Below, one piece after another: positions 51,854 to 61,343 of a stretch of DNA of 64,000 bases (the first letter of the stretch is position 1; each line of letters begins with the position of its first letter). The notes beneath the pieces were generated by a model. The model had not been told where the DNA came from, searched no databases, and worked only from the letters and a program-made list of their open reading frames with translations. The position numbers were made by a program, and so were the translations under genes. Source of the DNA: Paractinoplanes pyxinae (lineage in GTDB: Bacteria; Actinomycetota; Actinomycetes; Mycobacteriales; Micromonosporaceae); the NCBI RefSeq assembly GCF_026626335.1, contig NZ_JAPNTZ010000009.1:310001-374000 (forward strand). The letters are read 5' to 3'.

Positions 51854-52228
51854 TCAGGTGACGATCGGATCCTCGGTCAGCAGGCCGAGGACCCCGGTGA
51901 CCTGAAGGACGTGCCGTACGAGTGGTTGTGGGCGGTCGATGGTCAGCCGGGACCCTTGGTCGGCGGCGTACCGGTGGCACAGCAGCAGCGAACGGATCCC
52001 GGCCGCGGCGAGGAACCCTACGGCGGCCAAGTCGATCTGCACCCACGCCGGGCCGAAGTTCAGCGCGTGGCGTATCGCTTGGGAAAACTGGGGTGCGGTG
52101 TCGGCGTCGAGGTCGCCGGTGAAACTCAGCCGGACCGTGTCGGCGTCGACGATGATCACGGTCTGCGTCAGGGCGGGGGCTGGATAGGCTGTTTTGTTCT
52201 CCGGGATGACAGTGGGGAAGGTGCGCAT
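51854..52228 (-). CDS. STAS-domain anti-sigma factor antagonist
   Basis: A 124-aa STAS protein with VRLSFTGDLDADTAPQFSQA and VQIDLAAVGFLAAAGIRSLL. In the signature the Ser normally phosphorylated (often DSSG or LSSAG) reads FLAAAGIR. So this copy appears to lack the phosphorylatable Ser and may behave as a constitutive antagonist or have another role. The ATG at 52228 gives the usual family length. The most likely partners are the HATPase proteins in this cluster. Confidence 0.88.
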   Translation of the reverse strand: MRTFPTVIPENKTAYPAPALTQTVIIVDADTVRLSFTGDLDADTAPQFSQAIRHALNFGPAWVQIDLAAVGFLAAAGIRSLLLCHRYAADQGSRLTIDRPQPLVRHVLQVTGVLGLLTEDPIVT

Positions 52229-52670
52229 GGCCGTCCTGTCGGTTCCGCCGGTCGCGTGCCCCTCGTCGTTTGAAGGAGCAAATCGGCGCGTGGAGCCACT
52301 CCATTCCGGCAAGCCGCTGCGCTGGACAAGAACAGGTGATGTCGGTTCGGATGGTGCCCGTCACCTCGACCACCCGGACTCCCTGCTTCACGGCCTGACA
52401 TGTCCCTGCGATAGCTGCGCGGGATTCGGGGTCGCTGCCGGTGGCGGCTGCTCCGGTGTCAGGATGGCAGGCGCTGCGCGGACCGGACAACGACGGATAA
52501 CGAAGTGCTGCGGCGGCTGTTTGTGCACCGAGCGAACCTGCCGGTGCGGCCTCGCACTGCGGATGAAGAACAACTCACGCCAGCGGCGGTGACGCACCTG
52601 GGCGGTTCCGCTTGTTCATGGTGCAATGTGTCATGAGCAGCATGTGCCGTGAGGCGACCGGACCCCGGCG
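52229..52670. other. Intergenic region without recognised gene
   Basis: It separates divergent STAS and AraC genes and should carry both promoters. Several overlapping short frames show no motif. Confidence 0.4.
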
Positions 52671-53609
52671 ATGAGCGAAGTCCTGTCCGCGTCCGGTCTC
52701 GACGACGTCGAGCAGTTGATCAGCGATCAGTACGTCGCGGTGCGGCTGCGTCCCGGACCGACGGATCCCACCTTGACCATCGAGCAGGACCGGGTCGGGT
52801 CGGTCATCGTCGGGAGCATGGCGTACGGCATGAACGTCGACATCGACGCCGAACCGATGGGGGCTCTCGGCATCGTGTATCCCCGCAGCGGGCACGCGAC
52901 CTACCGCAGCCGGGGCGAGGAACGTCCGTGTGGGCCGGGGGAGTTGTGCGTCGCCGCCTACGCGGGCGACGGGTTCGCCGCCACCCAGGACTATCTCGAC
53001 TGCGATTTCGTCATCCTCGATCCGGCGCTGCTGTCCGACGTCGCCTCCACCGCGCCGGGTATCGACGAGCCGGTACGTCTGACGGGGTACCGCGCTCTGA
53101 GCTCGCATGCCACCGCGATCTGGCTGGACACTGCCGCGTTCGTCCGGACGTTGAGCACCCGCCCGGACAACGTCCACGCCCCGCTGATCGACCGGCAAGC
53201 CGCGCGTCTGCTGGCCGCGGCCACACTCGCCGCGTTTCCCTCGAACACCCTGGCCGACCCCACCACGGCCGATCGGCACGACGCACACCCGCAGACGCTG
53301 CGCCGGGCGATCGCGTTCATCGACGACAACGCCGACCGCGACCTGAGCGTCGCCGACATCGCCCGCGCCGCGTATGTCACCACCCGCGCCATCCAGCTCG
53401 TGTTCCGCCGGCACCTCGACACCACCCCGATGGAGTACCTGCGCCGGGTCCGGCTGGAGCACGCCCACCGCGACCTGCAAGCCGCCGATGTGAGCAGGGA
53501 AACGGTCGGTGTGATCGCCGCCCGCTGGGGCTTCGCCAACCACAGCCGATTTACGGCCACCTACCACCGCCTCTACGGCGTCACCCCGTCACAGACGCTG
53601 CGCTCCTAA
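52671..53609 (+). CDS. AraC-family regulator, copy 2
   Basis: A 312-aa paralogue of the protein at 49427. The DNA-binding region reads LSVADIARAAYVTTRAIQLV, FRRHLDTTPMEYLRRVRLEH and VGVIAARWGFANHSRFTATY. The N-terminal domain is cupin-like (MGALGIVYPRSGHATYRSRG). The near-identical second helices in both copies suggest similar DNA targets. The effector is unknown. Confidence 0.92.
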   Translation: MSEVLSASGLDDVEQLISDQYVAVRLRPGPTDPTLTIEQDRVGSVIVGSMAYGMNVDIDAEPMGALGIVYPRSGHATYRSRGEERPCGPGELCVAAYAGDGFAATQDYLDCDFVILDPALLSDVASTAPGIDEPVRLTGYRALSSHATAIWLDTAAFVRTLSTRPDNVHAPLIDRQAARLLAAATLAAFPSNTLADPTTADRHDAHPQTLRRAIAFIDDNADRDLSVADIARAAYVTTRAIQLVFRRHLDTTPMEYLRRVRLEHAHRDLQAADVSRETVGVIAARWGFANHSRFTATYHRLYGVTPSQTLRS

Positions 53610-53901
53610 CCTGCGGGTGTTTCCTGCCGCCCGCTGAGGAGCCTCTGCAAACCCCGGCGATGCCGTGCAATGAATACTGGACTGGGCCGTAAGAATGCCC
53701 GTCCGAGGGGCCCTCGGCGGGTGCCTGGGTACCGGCTGACCGCCCGGTCCAACTCGATGTCCTGCTTGAGCATTCTTTCCGCGACGGTGTCGACGCACGA
53801 CGAACGCGAGGTCGTAGGGAGGTAAATTTTCGCGTGTTGCAGACAGTCGCTGCGCACTGAGACGTTTGCCCTATCAGGTTCGAGCAATTAAGGAGCGAGT
53901 C

Positions 53902-55917
53902 GTGCACCATGCATCAGCTGACGACCTCGATAGGGTGATTGGAGAAGCGCTAACGGTCCGGCGCGCCTTCGAGTCCATGCCGCTGATCATGATCGAGTAC
54001 GCGGGCAGCGATCACCGGGTCGCTGCCATCAACGCGGCGTTTCGCCGGATCGTGGGCCGTGAGCACGAGCAGCTGATCGGCGTGCCGGTGCGTGAGGCCA
54101 TGCCGGAACTCGCCGGGCAGCAGGTCTTCGAGATGTTCGACGAGGTCTACGCGACCGGCCGGGAACAGGTGGCACGGGAATGGCGGATGCAGGTCAGTTC
54201 CGGGCCGGGCGGTGACCTGCGGGAGATCTACCTCGACTTTCACCTGGTCCCGGCTCGTGACGAGCACGGGGCGGTAGCCGGTATGCGAGCATTCGCCACC
54301 GATGTGACCGACCGCGTCCTCGAACGGCAGGCTGCGCAGGTCCGCACCGCAGCGGCCGAGCAACGCTATGAGCAGGCCCGTGATGTCATCACCAGCCTGC
54401 AACGGCAACTGCTGCCCCCGGGGCTGCCGGTTCTGCCCGCGGCGCGGATCGCGAGCAGCTACCTGCTGGCCGACACCGAGACCGCAGCGGGCGGCGACTG
54501 GTTCGACGCCGTACCTCTGCCCGATGGGCGGGTCGCGCTCGTGGTCGGCGACGTGGTAGGACACGGCATCGCCGCGTCCGCCGCGATGGGCCAACTGCGC
54601 GCGGTGCTGCAGGACCGGCTCGACAACAGCGGCGACATCCTGACCGCGGTCCGGGCCGCCGACCGGATGGCCCGCCGGACGCCGGCCGCCCACGCCGCAA
54701 CCTTGTGCATCGTCGTACTCAATCTAGCCGACGGCGCGCTGACCTGGTGTTCCGCCGGGCATCCACCGCCGCTGGTGGTCAACGCGGACACCGCCCGGTT
54801 CCTGCCATCGTCCGGGAACGCGCCGCTGGGCACGGGCGCGGAATACACCGTCGCGACCGACCGGCTCGCCGCCGCGGAAATGGTGCTGCTCTACAGCGAC
54901 GGCATCATCGAACGCCCCGGCCGCGAACCCGCCGCCGCCACCGTTGAGCTGTCCCAGGTCGCCGTCGACGCCGTCGCCGGGCGCGGCATGGACACCGGCG
55001 ACCTGTCCGCGGTCGAGCGGGCTTGCACGCAGACTCTGGAGCTGCTGGTCCGGCGGACCGGGCACATCGACGACATCACCCTGCTCGCCGCGCAACGGCG
55101 CACCCCGCCTCCTGCGGTGCAGTTGAACGGTCCGGCCGCCGCGGTGACCCCGCGGATCGCCCGCAACGCCGTCACGGACTGGCTGACCTCACTCGAGGCC
55201 GGTGAAGAAGACCTCGTCGCACTGACGCACGCGGTCGTCGAACTCGTGACCAACGCCGCCGAGCACGCCCGGCCCGACGCCGGCGACGCGACCGTGACGG
55301 TCACCGCCGACCTGCGCAACGATGGTGAGGCGCAGCTGCGCGTCGCCGACAACGGACGCTGGCGCCACCGCACCCGCCCGGGCGACGAGCAGTTCCGCGC
55401 CGACCACGGCTTCGGGCTGGCCATGACCGCCAGCTTCGCCCACCACCTGGACATCGACCGCAGCCCACAGGGCACGACAGTTACCGTACGGCGGCGGCTT
55501 TCCCACCCGGCCCGGCTGCTCACCGCCGCGCAGATCAGCCACGGCCGTCCCGGCGATGATGACAAACCCGCCGAGGTGATGATCATCCTGGAGCAGCCAC
55601 ACGCGGCGAGCAGCCGCATCGCCGTCCACGGACCCCTCGACGTCGACAGCGTCGAAGAGCTGGGCACCGAACTGGACCGATTCACCCTCGGCGGCACCCA
55701 CGAGCTGACCGTGGACCTGACCGCGGTCACCCACCTGTCCAGCGCCGCGATCGCCGAGCTGTACCGGCCGCAACGCTACGGCGACGGACGCCCCTACCCG
55801 CTACGCCTGTATGCCCCGGCCGGCAGCACCGCCCACCATGTGCTCAGCCTGGTCAACCTGCCCCACACGACCACCGACCCCGACACCGCCGGCGATCACC
55901 TAGACCGGGCCGGTTAG
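53902..55917 (+). CDS. PAS-PP2C-HATPase-STAS four-domain stress regulator
   Basis: A 671-aa protein. A PAS domain (about 20-140) is followed by a SpoIIE-type PP2C domain (about 165-400: AGGDWFDAVPL, LVVGDVVGHGIAASAAMGQL, CSAGHPPPLVV, LLYSDGIIE, DDITLLAA). An RsbW-like HATPase follows (about 415-540: ALTHAVVELVTNAAEHARPD, DHGFGLAMTASFA). A C-terminal STAS domain (about 565-660) has VHGPLDVDSVEELGTEL and THLSSAAIAEL with a phosphorylatable Ser. One chain thus carries sensor, phosphatase, kinase and substrate domains. The GTG at 53902 has GGAG at the right distance; the frame is open to 53866. Confidence 0.92.
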   Translation: MHHASADDLDRVIGEALTVRRAFESMPLIMIEYAGSDHRVAAINAAFRRIVGREHEQLIGVPVREAMPELAGQQVFEMFDEVYATGREQVAREWRMQVSSGPGGDLREIYLDFHLVPARDEHGAVAGMRAFATDVTDRVLERQAAQVRTAAAEQRYEQARDVITSLQRQLLPPGLPVLPAARIASSYLLADTETAAGGDWFDAVPLPDGRVALVVGDVVGHGIAASAAMGQLRAVLQDRLDNSGDILTAVRAADRMARRTPAAHAATLCIVVLNLADGALTWCSAGHPPPLVVNADTARFLPSSGNAPLGTGAEYTVATDRLAAAEMVLLYSDGIIERPGREPAAATVELSQVAVDAVAGRGMDTGDLSAVERACTQTLELLVRRTGHIDDITLLAAQRRTPPPAVQLNGPAAAVTPRIARNAVTDWLTSLEAGEEDLVALTHAVVELVTNAAEHARPDAGDATVTVTADLRNDGEAQLRVADNGRWRHRTRPGDEQFRADHGFGLAMTASFAHHLDIDRSPQGTTVTVRRRLSHPARLLTAAQISHGRPGDDDKPAEVMIILEQPHAASSRIAVHGPLDVDSVEELGTELDRFTLGGTHELTVDLTAVTHLSSAAIAELYRPQRYGDGRPYPLRLYAPAGSTAHHVLSLVNLPHTTTDPDTAGDHLDRAG

Positions 55918-56136
55918 ACGCGCCGTGGTGTTATTCCGAGCACGATCGGGCACCCGCCGTAGCGTTCGGTGGCTGCCCACGATCGCCCTCACTCGCGACG
56001 TGCTGGTCGTGCCGGCGAGCGACAGCCCCTGCGACGCATGCGCGTTCGCCACCTGGATCGACGCCGCGTAGCGGCGCCCGATCTTTCTGGCGAGCCGTGG
56101 GCCTACCTGCACCGCAGATGACGACGCGTCGGCGTC

Positions 56137-57032
56137 TTGGACGAAGCGCTGCCGCTGCAGGTCAGTGGGCGGATGCTGGGCTCCCTCACGGTGGGGTGGC
56201 GTAACGGCCGACCGTTCACCTGTCGGGAACGAGATCTGTTGCATGCGTTCGCGGCCAACTGCGCGCAGACCCTGGACCGCATCCAGTCCCACGAGCAGCA
56301 GCGCCGCACCTTGGAGGCGTTGCAACGCAACCTGCTGACCGACCCGCCCCAGACACCCGGTCTGACAGTCGCCGTGCGATATCACCCAGCTGCCGAGCAT
56401 GAGCAGCCCAGCGGCGACTGGTACGACGCCTTCCCGGCCACCGACGGCGGCGCCCTGACCCTGGTGATCGGTGACGTCACCGGAAACGACCGCAAGGCGA
56501 TGGCGGCGATGGGGCAGGTCAGAAACACGCTGCGCGGCGTCGCGTACGTCCTCGGCGCCCCGCCGGCCGCGATCCTCGCGGGCCTTGAAGGAACTTCGAC
56601 CGCCCTGCAGGTCGAGGTGCTCGCCTCCGCCACGCCGGCCCACATCTGGAAGCCGAGCCAGCCCGGCGGCGATCCGCGCCGCTACCGCCTGCTGTGGTGC
56701 AACGCCGGCCACCCGCCCCCGGTACTGATCGACGCACGGGGCCAAGCACGCGTGCTCGAGCGCCGCCCCGACCCGATTCTCGGGACTCGTCTCGGCGTTC
56801 GGCGCAGCGACCACGAACTGCTGCTGGAACCCGGGTCGACGCTGCTGCTCTACACCGACGGCCTGATCGAACGGCGCCACGAATTGCTCGACGAGGGCCT
56901 CGAGCGGCTACGGACGCCGCCACCCGCTCGGCCCACCTGACGGTCGACGCCCTCTGCGACGCTCTGCTGGCCGAGCTGACCGGCGTCGCCCACGACGACA
57001 TCGCCCTGCTGACGCCACGCATCGGTGCCTGA
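56137..57032 (+). pseudogene. GAF-PP2C phosphatase, truncated and frameshifted
   Basis: The first visible part is the end of a GAF domain (LPLQVSGRMLGSLTVGWRN, RDLLHAFAANCAQTLDRIQ). A PP2C domain follows (SGDWYDAFPATDGGALTLVI, GDVTGNDRKAMAAMGQVRN, WCNAGHPPPVLID, LLLYTDGLIE). At about 56915 the frame changes by one base; the continuation is DAATRSAHLTVDALCDALLA and HDDIALLTPRIGA. The N-terminus before 56137 is not in frame, and 55918-56136 shows only unassignable fragments. It was probably a fourth phosphatase of this network. Confidence 0.82.
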
Positions 57033-57667
57033 CCCACCGCCCGGGTCTCGAAGCCGCCCCTTCGAGCAGCACCACGCTACCGGTGAAGGTGCTCTCGGCC
57101 ATGGTTCGGGCGACGCAACCTAGCGGTCAGCGATCATCGGATGATCAGCGCCGCGGAGTTGCTGCCACAATGTGACGCTCCCGAATGATCCTTCCGGCGT
57201 ACCGGTCTCGCCGCAGGGTAGACCGGGGTCACGGACACGGAGCACCTTCCCCTTCGGGCCCCAGCATCGACAGCGCACCTGCACCTTACAGTGCGCCGCG
57301 ACACCGTCCGGATCGGAGCCCGTGATGCCTCACCACGGCAGCCACGACTTCTCAGCCCCGGCACTCGGCATGTCGGTGGCCGAGGCCTGCTCATGGTCGC
57401 AGCCCTTTCGCACAGGTGGGCAGCGATACCGGGCACGGACCGCCAGGAAAGACCGTGTGGGCCGAGGTAGCCCTGGGCTCGAATACCTGACGTCTCCGCT
57501 GCAGCTGATGGACGTCGGCACGGCTGATGGCTCGAGCTGACCCGCGGGAGCGTAGCCCGGGCTCAGCAACCTCAAGCGCCCGAATCGCCGGCCATCGTGT
57601 ACGCGTCCTCGGCGCCCGTCGCAGGAGACGACCAGTGCATCGCCGACGCCATGTAAGGCTGGCCCGT
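57033..57667. other. Long intergenic region with no recognised gene
   Basis: Small open frames occur on both strands without motifs or good ribosome binding sites. It contains the 3' flank of the PP2C remnant and of the convergent exchanger gene. Confidence 0.45.
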
Positions 57668-58738
57668 TCAGCCGGTGTTGGCGACGGCGAACAGACCGGC
57701 CACGCCGACCACGTAGAGCAGTAGCACGATGAGCGAGTCGATGCCCATGCGGCCGATGCGGCGTTGCGGGCGGAACAGTAGGCCGGCAGCGTAGACCAGG
57801 GTGAGCAGCATGCCGAGGGCGGTGAGGTAGATGTCGGTGCTCTGCGCTTGGGGGAGCACGGCCTTGCCGGACAGGAGGGTGGCCATCAGGAAGAGGACGG
57901 GCAGGAACGCGTTGCCGCCGAAGATGTCGCTCATGGCGAGTTGGTAGTCGCCGTTCTTCACCGAGGTGAGGCCGGTGGACAGTTCGGGCAGGGAGGTGGC
58001 GGCGGCCAGGACGGTGGCGCCGAACAGGACGCCGGACAGGCCGATGTGGTCGGCGATGGCGTCGCCGCTGCGTTCCAGCACGACGCCGGCGGCCAGCGTG
58101 ACCAGGGCGGCAACGCCGAAGATGATCGCGGACCGGGCGGTGCTGGTGCCCTTGGTAGTGGCCTGCTTCTCATTTTGCTGTCGGCTGTGTCCGCGCGGAG
58201 GCCCCTGGTTGTCGGGGGCTTCGCCGGATTCCTGCCAGGGCAGGTTTGTGCCAGCCCTTTTGAGCAGCAGCAGCCCGGCGATCCAGAGGATGGCGATCAG
58301 GACCGGGCCGGGGGTCAGCCGCAGCGCGATCAGGCCGGCGGGTAGTTGGCTGCCGGCGATGACGACGGCCAGGACGGCGACGACGAGGGCGGCCTCGAGC
58401 ACCAGGACCAGCGACGCCGCACGGTAGGTGAGGGGGTGGCGGCCGCGGACACCGAACGCGTCGAGGGCGACTAGGACGACGGTTTGGATGGCGATGCCGC
58501 CGAGGATGTTGCCGACAGCGACGCCGACGTTGCCGGAGATCGCGGCGCTGGCAACAATGGCCATCTCGGGCAAGTTGGTAGCGATAGCCAGCAGGATCAG
58601 CCCGCCCAGGGCCGAGCCCAGGTGCAGCCGTACAGACAGCACGTCGGTCTGGTTGGACAGTTGGACGCCCGCGACCCAGATCGCCGCGGCGGCCGCCACG
58701 AAGATCAGCAGCAGCAGCGGCAATGACAGACCCGACAC
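57668..58738 (-). CDS. Sodium/calcium exchanger-family protein
   Basis: A 356-aa CaCA-family membrane protein with about ten helices in two halves. The alpha-1 repeat is AIATNLPEMAIVASAAISGN, then VGVAVGNILGGIAIQ. The alpha-2 repeat is AAATSLPELSTGLTSVKNGD, then YQLAMSDIFGGNAFLPV. The acidic residues for cation binding are present in both. A charged cytoplasmic loop separates the halves. It exchanges Ca2+ or another cation for Na+ or H+. It is divergent from the NDH-2 operon. Confidence 0.92.
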   Translation of the reverse strand: MSGLSLPLLLLIFVAAAAAIWVAGVQLSNQTDVLSVRLHLGSALGGLILLAIATNLPEMAIVASAAISGNVGVAVGNILGGIAIQTVVLVALDAFGVRGRHPLTYRAASLVLVLEAALVVAVLAVVIAGSQLPAGLIALRLTPGPVLIAILWIAGLLLLKRAGTNLPWQESGEAPDNQGPPRGHSRQQNEKQATTKGTSTARSAIIFGVAALVTLAAGVVLERSGDAIADHIGLSGVLFGATVLAAATSLPELSTGLTSVKNGDYQLAMSDIFGGNAFLPVLFLMATLLSGKAVLPQAQSTDIYLTALGMLLTLVYAAGLLFRPQRRIGRMGIDSLIVLLLYVVGVAGLFAVANTG

Positions 58739-58970
58739 GGCCTACCTCATGTTTCGTGGATGCCGCTGGTGCGGCGGGGGACCTGGACGGGCTGCCCACT
58801 TGCGCGATCGGCGGGTGCCCGCCCCCGAAGCGACTAAACGCCTTCCCCGGAAGCATGGAGGTCTATTCGCCTGGCCGGGGAGCCGCCGCGTCTCCGACGG
58901 CATGGGGCAGTTACTGCAGCCGATGCCGGGGTAGCCAGGGCCAGTTGTCGACTTCATCGAGGTGCTTCGT

Positions 58971-60281
58971 ATGGCGCGTCCGCGCATCGTCATTGTCGGG
59001 GCCGGGTTCGCCGGCTATCAGACGGCCAAGACCTTGTCTCGATCCGCGCGGGGTGCAGCCGAGATCATCCTGGTCAACCCGACCGACTACTTCCTCTACC
59101 TGCCGTTGTTGCCGGAGGTGACCGGCGGTGTGCTGGACCCGCGGCGGATCACCATCTCGTTGGCGGACACCCTACCCGGTGTCCGGCTGGTCCTCGGCCA
59201 AGCCGATGGTGTCGGTGTGGACGCCCGGACGGTGTCGTTCACCGGTCCGGAGGGTGAACGGGGCGAGCTGGGGTACGACCGGCTGGTGCTGGCCGCGGGC
59301 AGTATCAACAAGCTTTTGCCCATCCCCGGGGTGGCTGATCACGCGCACGGGTTCCGGGGCATCCCGGAGGCACTGCATCTGCGTGATCACGTGATCCGGC
59401 AGGTCGAGCTGGCCGATGCGGCCGAGGACCCGGGCGAACGGGTGGCGCGGTTGACGTTCGTGGTGGTCGGGGCGGGATACACCGGTACGGAAGTGGCCGC
59501 TCAGGGAAACCTGCTGACCCACGCGCTTCTCAGCCGGCACCCGCGCCTGGCCGGCACCCCCGCCCGGTGGCTGCTGCTGGACACCGCGAAGCAGGTGCTA
59601 CCCGGGATGGACGAGCGGATGGCCGGCACGGCGGAACGGGTTCTGCGGGAACGTGGCGTGGAGGTCGACCTGGGCACCTCGGTCGCCGAGGCCACCGGCG
59701 ACGGTGTCAAGCTGACCGACGGCCGTTTCGTGGCATCGCGGACACTGGTTTGGTGCGTCGGAGTGCGCCCCGACCCGTTCACCGCCGCTACCGGCCTGCC
59801 CACGACCAAGGGCCGGCTGCAGGTCGACGAATACCTGGCTGTGCCGGGGCATCCGGAAATCCTGGCCTGCGGCGACGGCGCCGCGGTGCCCGATCCGCAG
59901 CATCCGGGGCAACCCACGCCGATGACCGCGCAGCATGCGATACGGCAGGGCAAACTGGCCGCGCACAACATCGCCGCCTCCTACGGCGTCGGCACCCGCA
60001 AGCCGTACCGGCACCGCGACCTCGGCTTCGTAGTCGATCTGGGCGGCTGGCAGGCGGCTGCGAACCCGCTGCACGTGCCGCTGTCGGGTCTGCTGGCGCG
60101 TGCGGTGACGCGCGGCTATCACCTGACTGCGCTGCCCGCGAACCGGGTTCGGACCGCCACCGACTGGCTGTTCACCGCGGTCTCGTCGCGTCCCGGGGTG
60201 CAGCTCGGCCTGGTGCCCGGTCCCGCGGTGCCGCTGGATACCGACGCCCCGGAACTGATCGCGTCCCGGAAGGACCACTGA
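58971..60281 (+). CDS. Type II NADH dehydrogenase-like flavoprotein
   Basis: A 436-aa pyridine nucleotide-disulphide oxidoreductase of the NDH-2 group. FAD binding: RIVIVGAGFAGYQTAKTLSR. NADH binding: LTFVVVGAGYTGTEVAAQG. The FAD-pyrophosphate contact is ILACGDGAAVPD. The C-terminus has an amphipathic segment for membrane attachment (PLSGLLARAVTRGYHLTALP). It oxidises NADH and passes electrons to quinone without pumping. The ATG at 58971 has GAGGTGC upstream. Its stop overlaps the next start (TGATG). Confidence 0.92.
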   Translation: MARPRIVIVGAGFAGYQTAKTLSRSARGAAEIILVNPTDYFLYLPLLPEVTGGVLDPRRITISLADTLPGVRLVLGQADGVGVDARTVSFTGPEGERGELGYDRLVLAAGSINKLLPIPGVADHAHGFRGIPEALHLRDHVIRQVELADAAEDPGERVARLTFVVVGAGYTGTEVAAQGNLLTHALLSRHPRLAGTPARWLLLDTAKQVLPGMDERMAGTAERVLRERGVEVDLGTSVAEATGDGVKLTDGRFVASRTLVWCVGVRPDPFTAATGLPTTKGRLQVDEYLAVPGHPEILACGDGAAVPDPQHPGQPTPMTAQHAIRQGKLAAHNIAASYGVGTRKPYRHRDLGFVVDLGGWQAAANPLHVPLSGLLARAVTRGYHLTALPANRVRTATDWLFTAVSSRPGVQLGLVPGPAVPLDTDAPELIASRKDH

Positions 60282-61330
60282 TGCGCGCGTTGACCGTCAC
60301 GCCGTTGCAGGCGAACACCGCCGAAGTCCGCGACGTGCCCGACCCGGAACCAGGCGTCGGGGACATGCTGGTCGAGGGGATTGCCCTGGGTGTCTGCGGC
60401 ACCGACCGGGAGATCATCGCCGGGCAGTACGGGTGGGCGCCGCCCGGCCGCGACCGCCTGGTGCTGGGCCACGAATCGCTGGGCCGCGTCCGTACCGCCC
60501 CATCCGGCAGTTCCTTCCACCCCGGGGACCTCGTCGTGGGAGTGGTCCGCCGCCCCGACCCGGTACCGTGCGGAGCCTGTGCGCACGGCGAGTTCGACAT
60601 GTGCCGCAACGGCCAATACACCGAGCGGGGCATCAAGCAGATCAACGGGTACGGCAGCCAGCTCTGGACCGTCGAGACCGACTACGCCGTCAAACTCGAC
60701 CCACAGTTGGAACACGTCGGGATGCTGATGGAACCCACCACGGTGGTCGCCAAGGCATGGGAACAGGTCGAGAAGGTCGGCGCCCGGTCCTGGTTCGACC
60801 CGCAACGGGTCCTGGTCACCGGAGCCGGCCCGATCGGCCTGCTCGCCGCCCTGCTGGGCGTGCAGCGGGGCCTGGAGGTTCACGTCCTCGACGTCGCCAC
60901 CGACGGGCCCAAACCCGAGGTGGTCAAGGCGCTCGGTGCGCAGTACCACTGCGCGGGCATGGCTGAGGCCACCGCGAAGAGCAAGCCGGACATCATCATC
61001 GAGGCCACCGGCGTGTCCAGCGTGGTCTTCGACGCCATGGCCAGCACCGCCGGATACGGCATCGTGTGCCTGACCGGGGTGTCATCGGTGGGCCACAAGA
61101 TCTCCGTAGACCTCGGCGCGACCAACCGCGACATGGTGCTGGAGAACGACGTCGTCATCGGCTCGGTCAACGCGAACCTGAGCCACTACGCCGCCGCAGC
61201 CTACGCGCTGGCGAAGGCCGACACCGACTGGCTCGCCCGGCTCATCACCCGCCGGGTACCCCTCGAGCACTTCAGCGAGATCCTGCACGCTCAGCCCGAC
61301 GACATCAAAGTCGTCCTCGAGCTGAACTGA
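60281..61330 (+). CDS. Glucose 1-dehydrogenase-like zinc enzyme
   Basis: A 349-aa medium-chain dehydrogenase of the archaeal-type glucose dehydrogenase group. GVCGTDREIIAGQYG and LGHESLGRV provide zinc and substrate contacts, CGACAHGEFDMC the structural zinc, and VLVTGAGPIGLLAALLGVQR the NAD(P) site. It probably oxidises glucose or a related sugar to the lactone. It is coupled to NDH-2, which could recycle the NADH formed, and precedes a GH15 enzyme that can release glucose. The three genes make metabolic sense as an operon. Confidence 0.9.
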   Translation: MRALTVTPLQANTAEVRDVPDPEPGVGDMLVEGIALGVCGTDREIIAGQYGWAPPGRDRLVLGHESLGRVRTAPSGSSFHPGDLVVGVVRRPDPVPCGACAHGEFDMCRNGQYTERGIKQINGYGSQLWTVETDYAVKLDPQLEHVGMLMEPTTVVAKAWEQVEKVGARSWFDPQRVLVTGAGPIGLLAALLGVQRGLEVHVLDVATDGPKPEVVKALGAQYHCAGMAEATAKSKPDIIIEATGVSSVVFDAMASTAGYGIVCLTGVSSVGHKISVDLGATNRDMVLENDVVIGSVNANLSHYAAAAYALAKADTDWLARLITRRVPLEHFSEILHAQPDDIKVVLELN

Positions 61331-61343
61331 CAAGGGCAGAACC

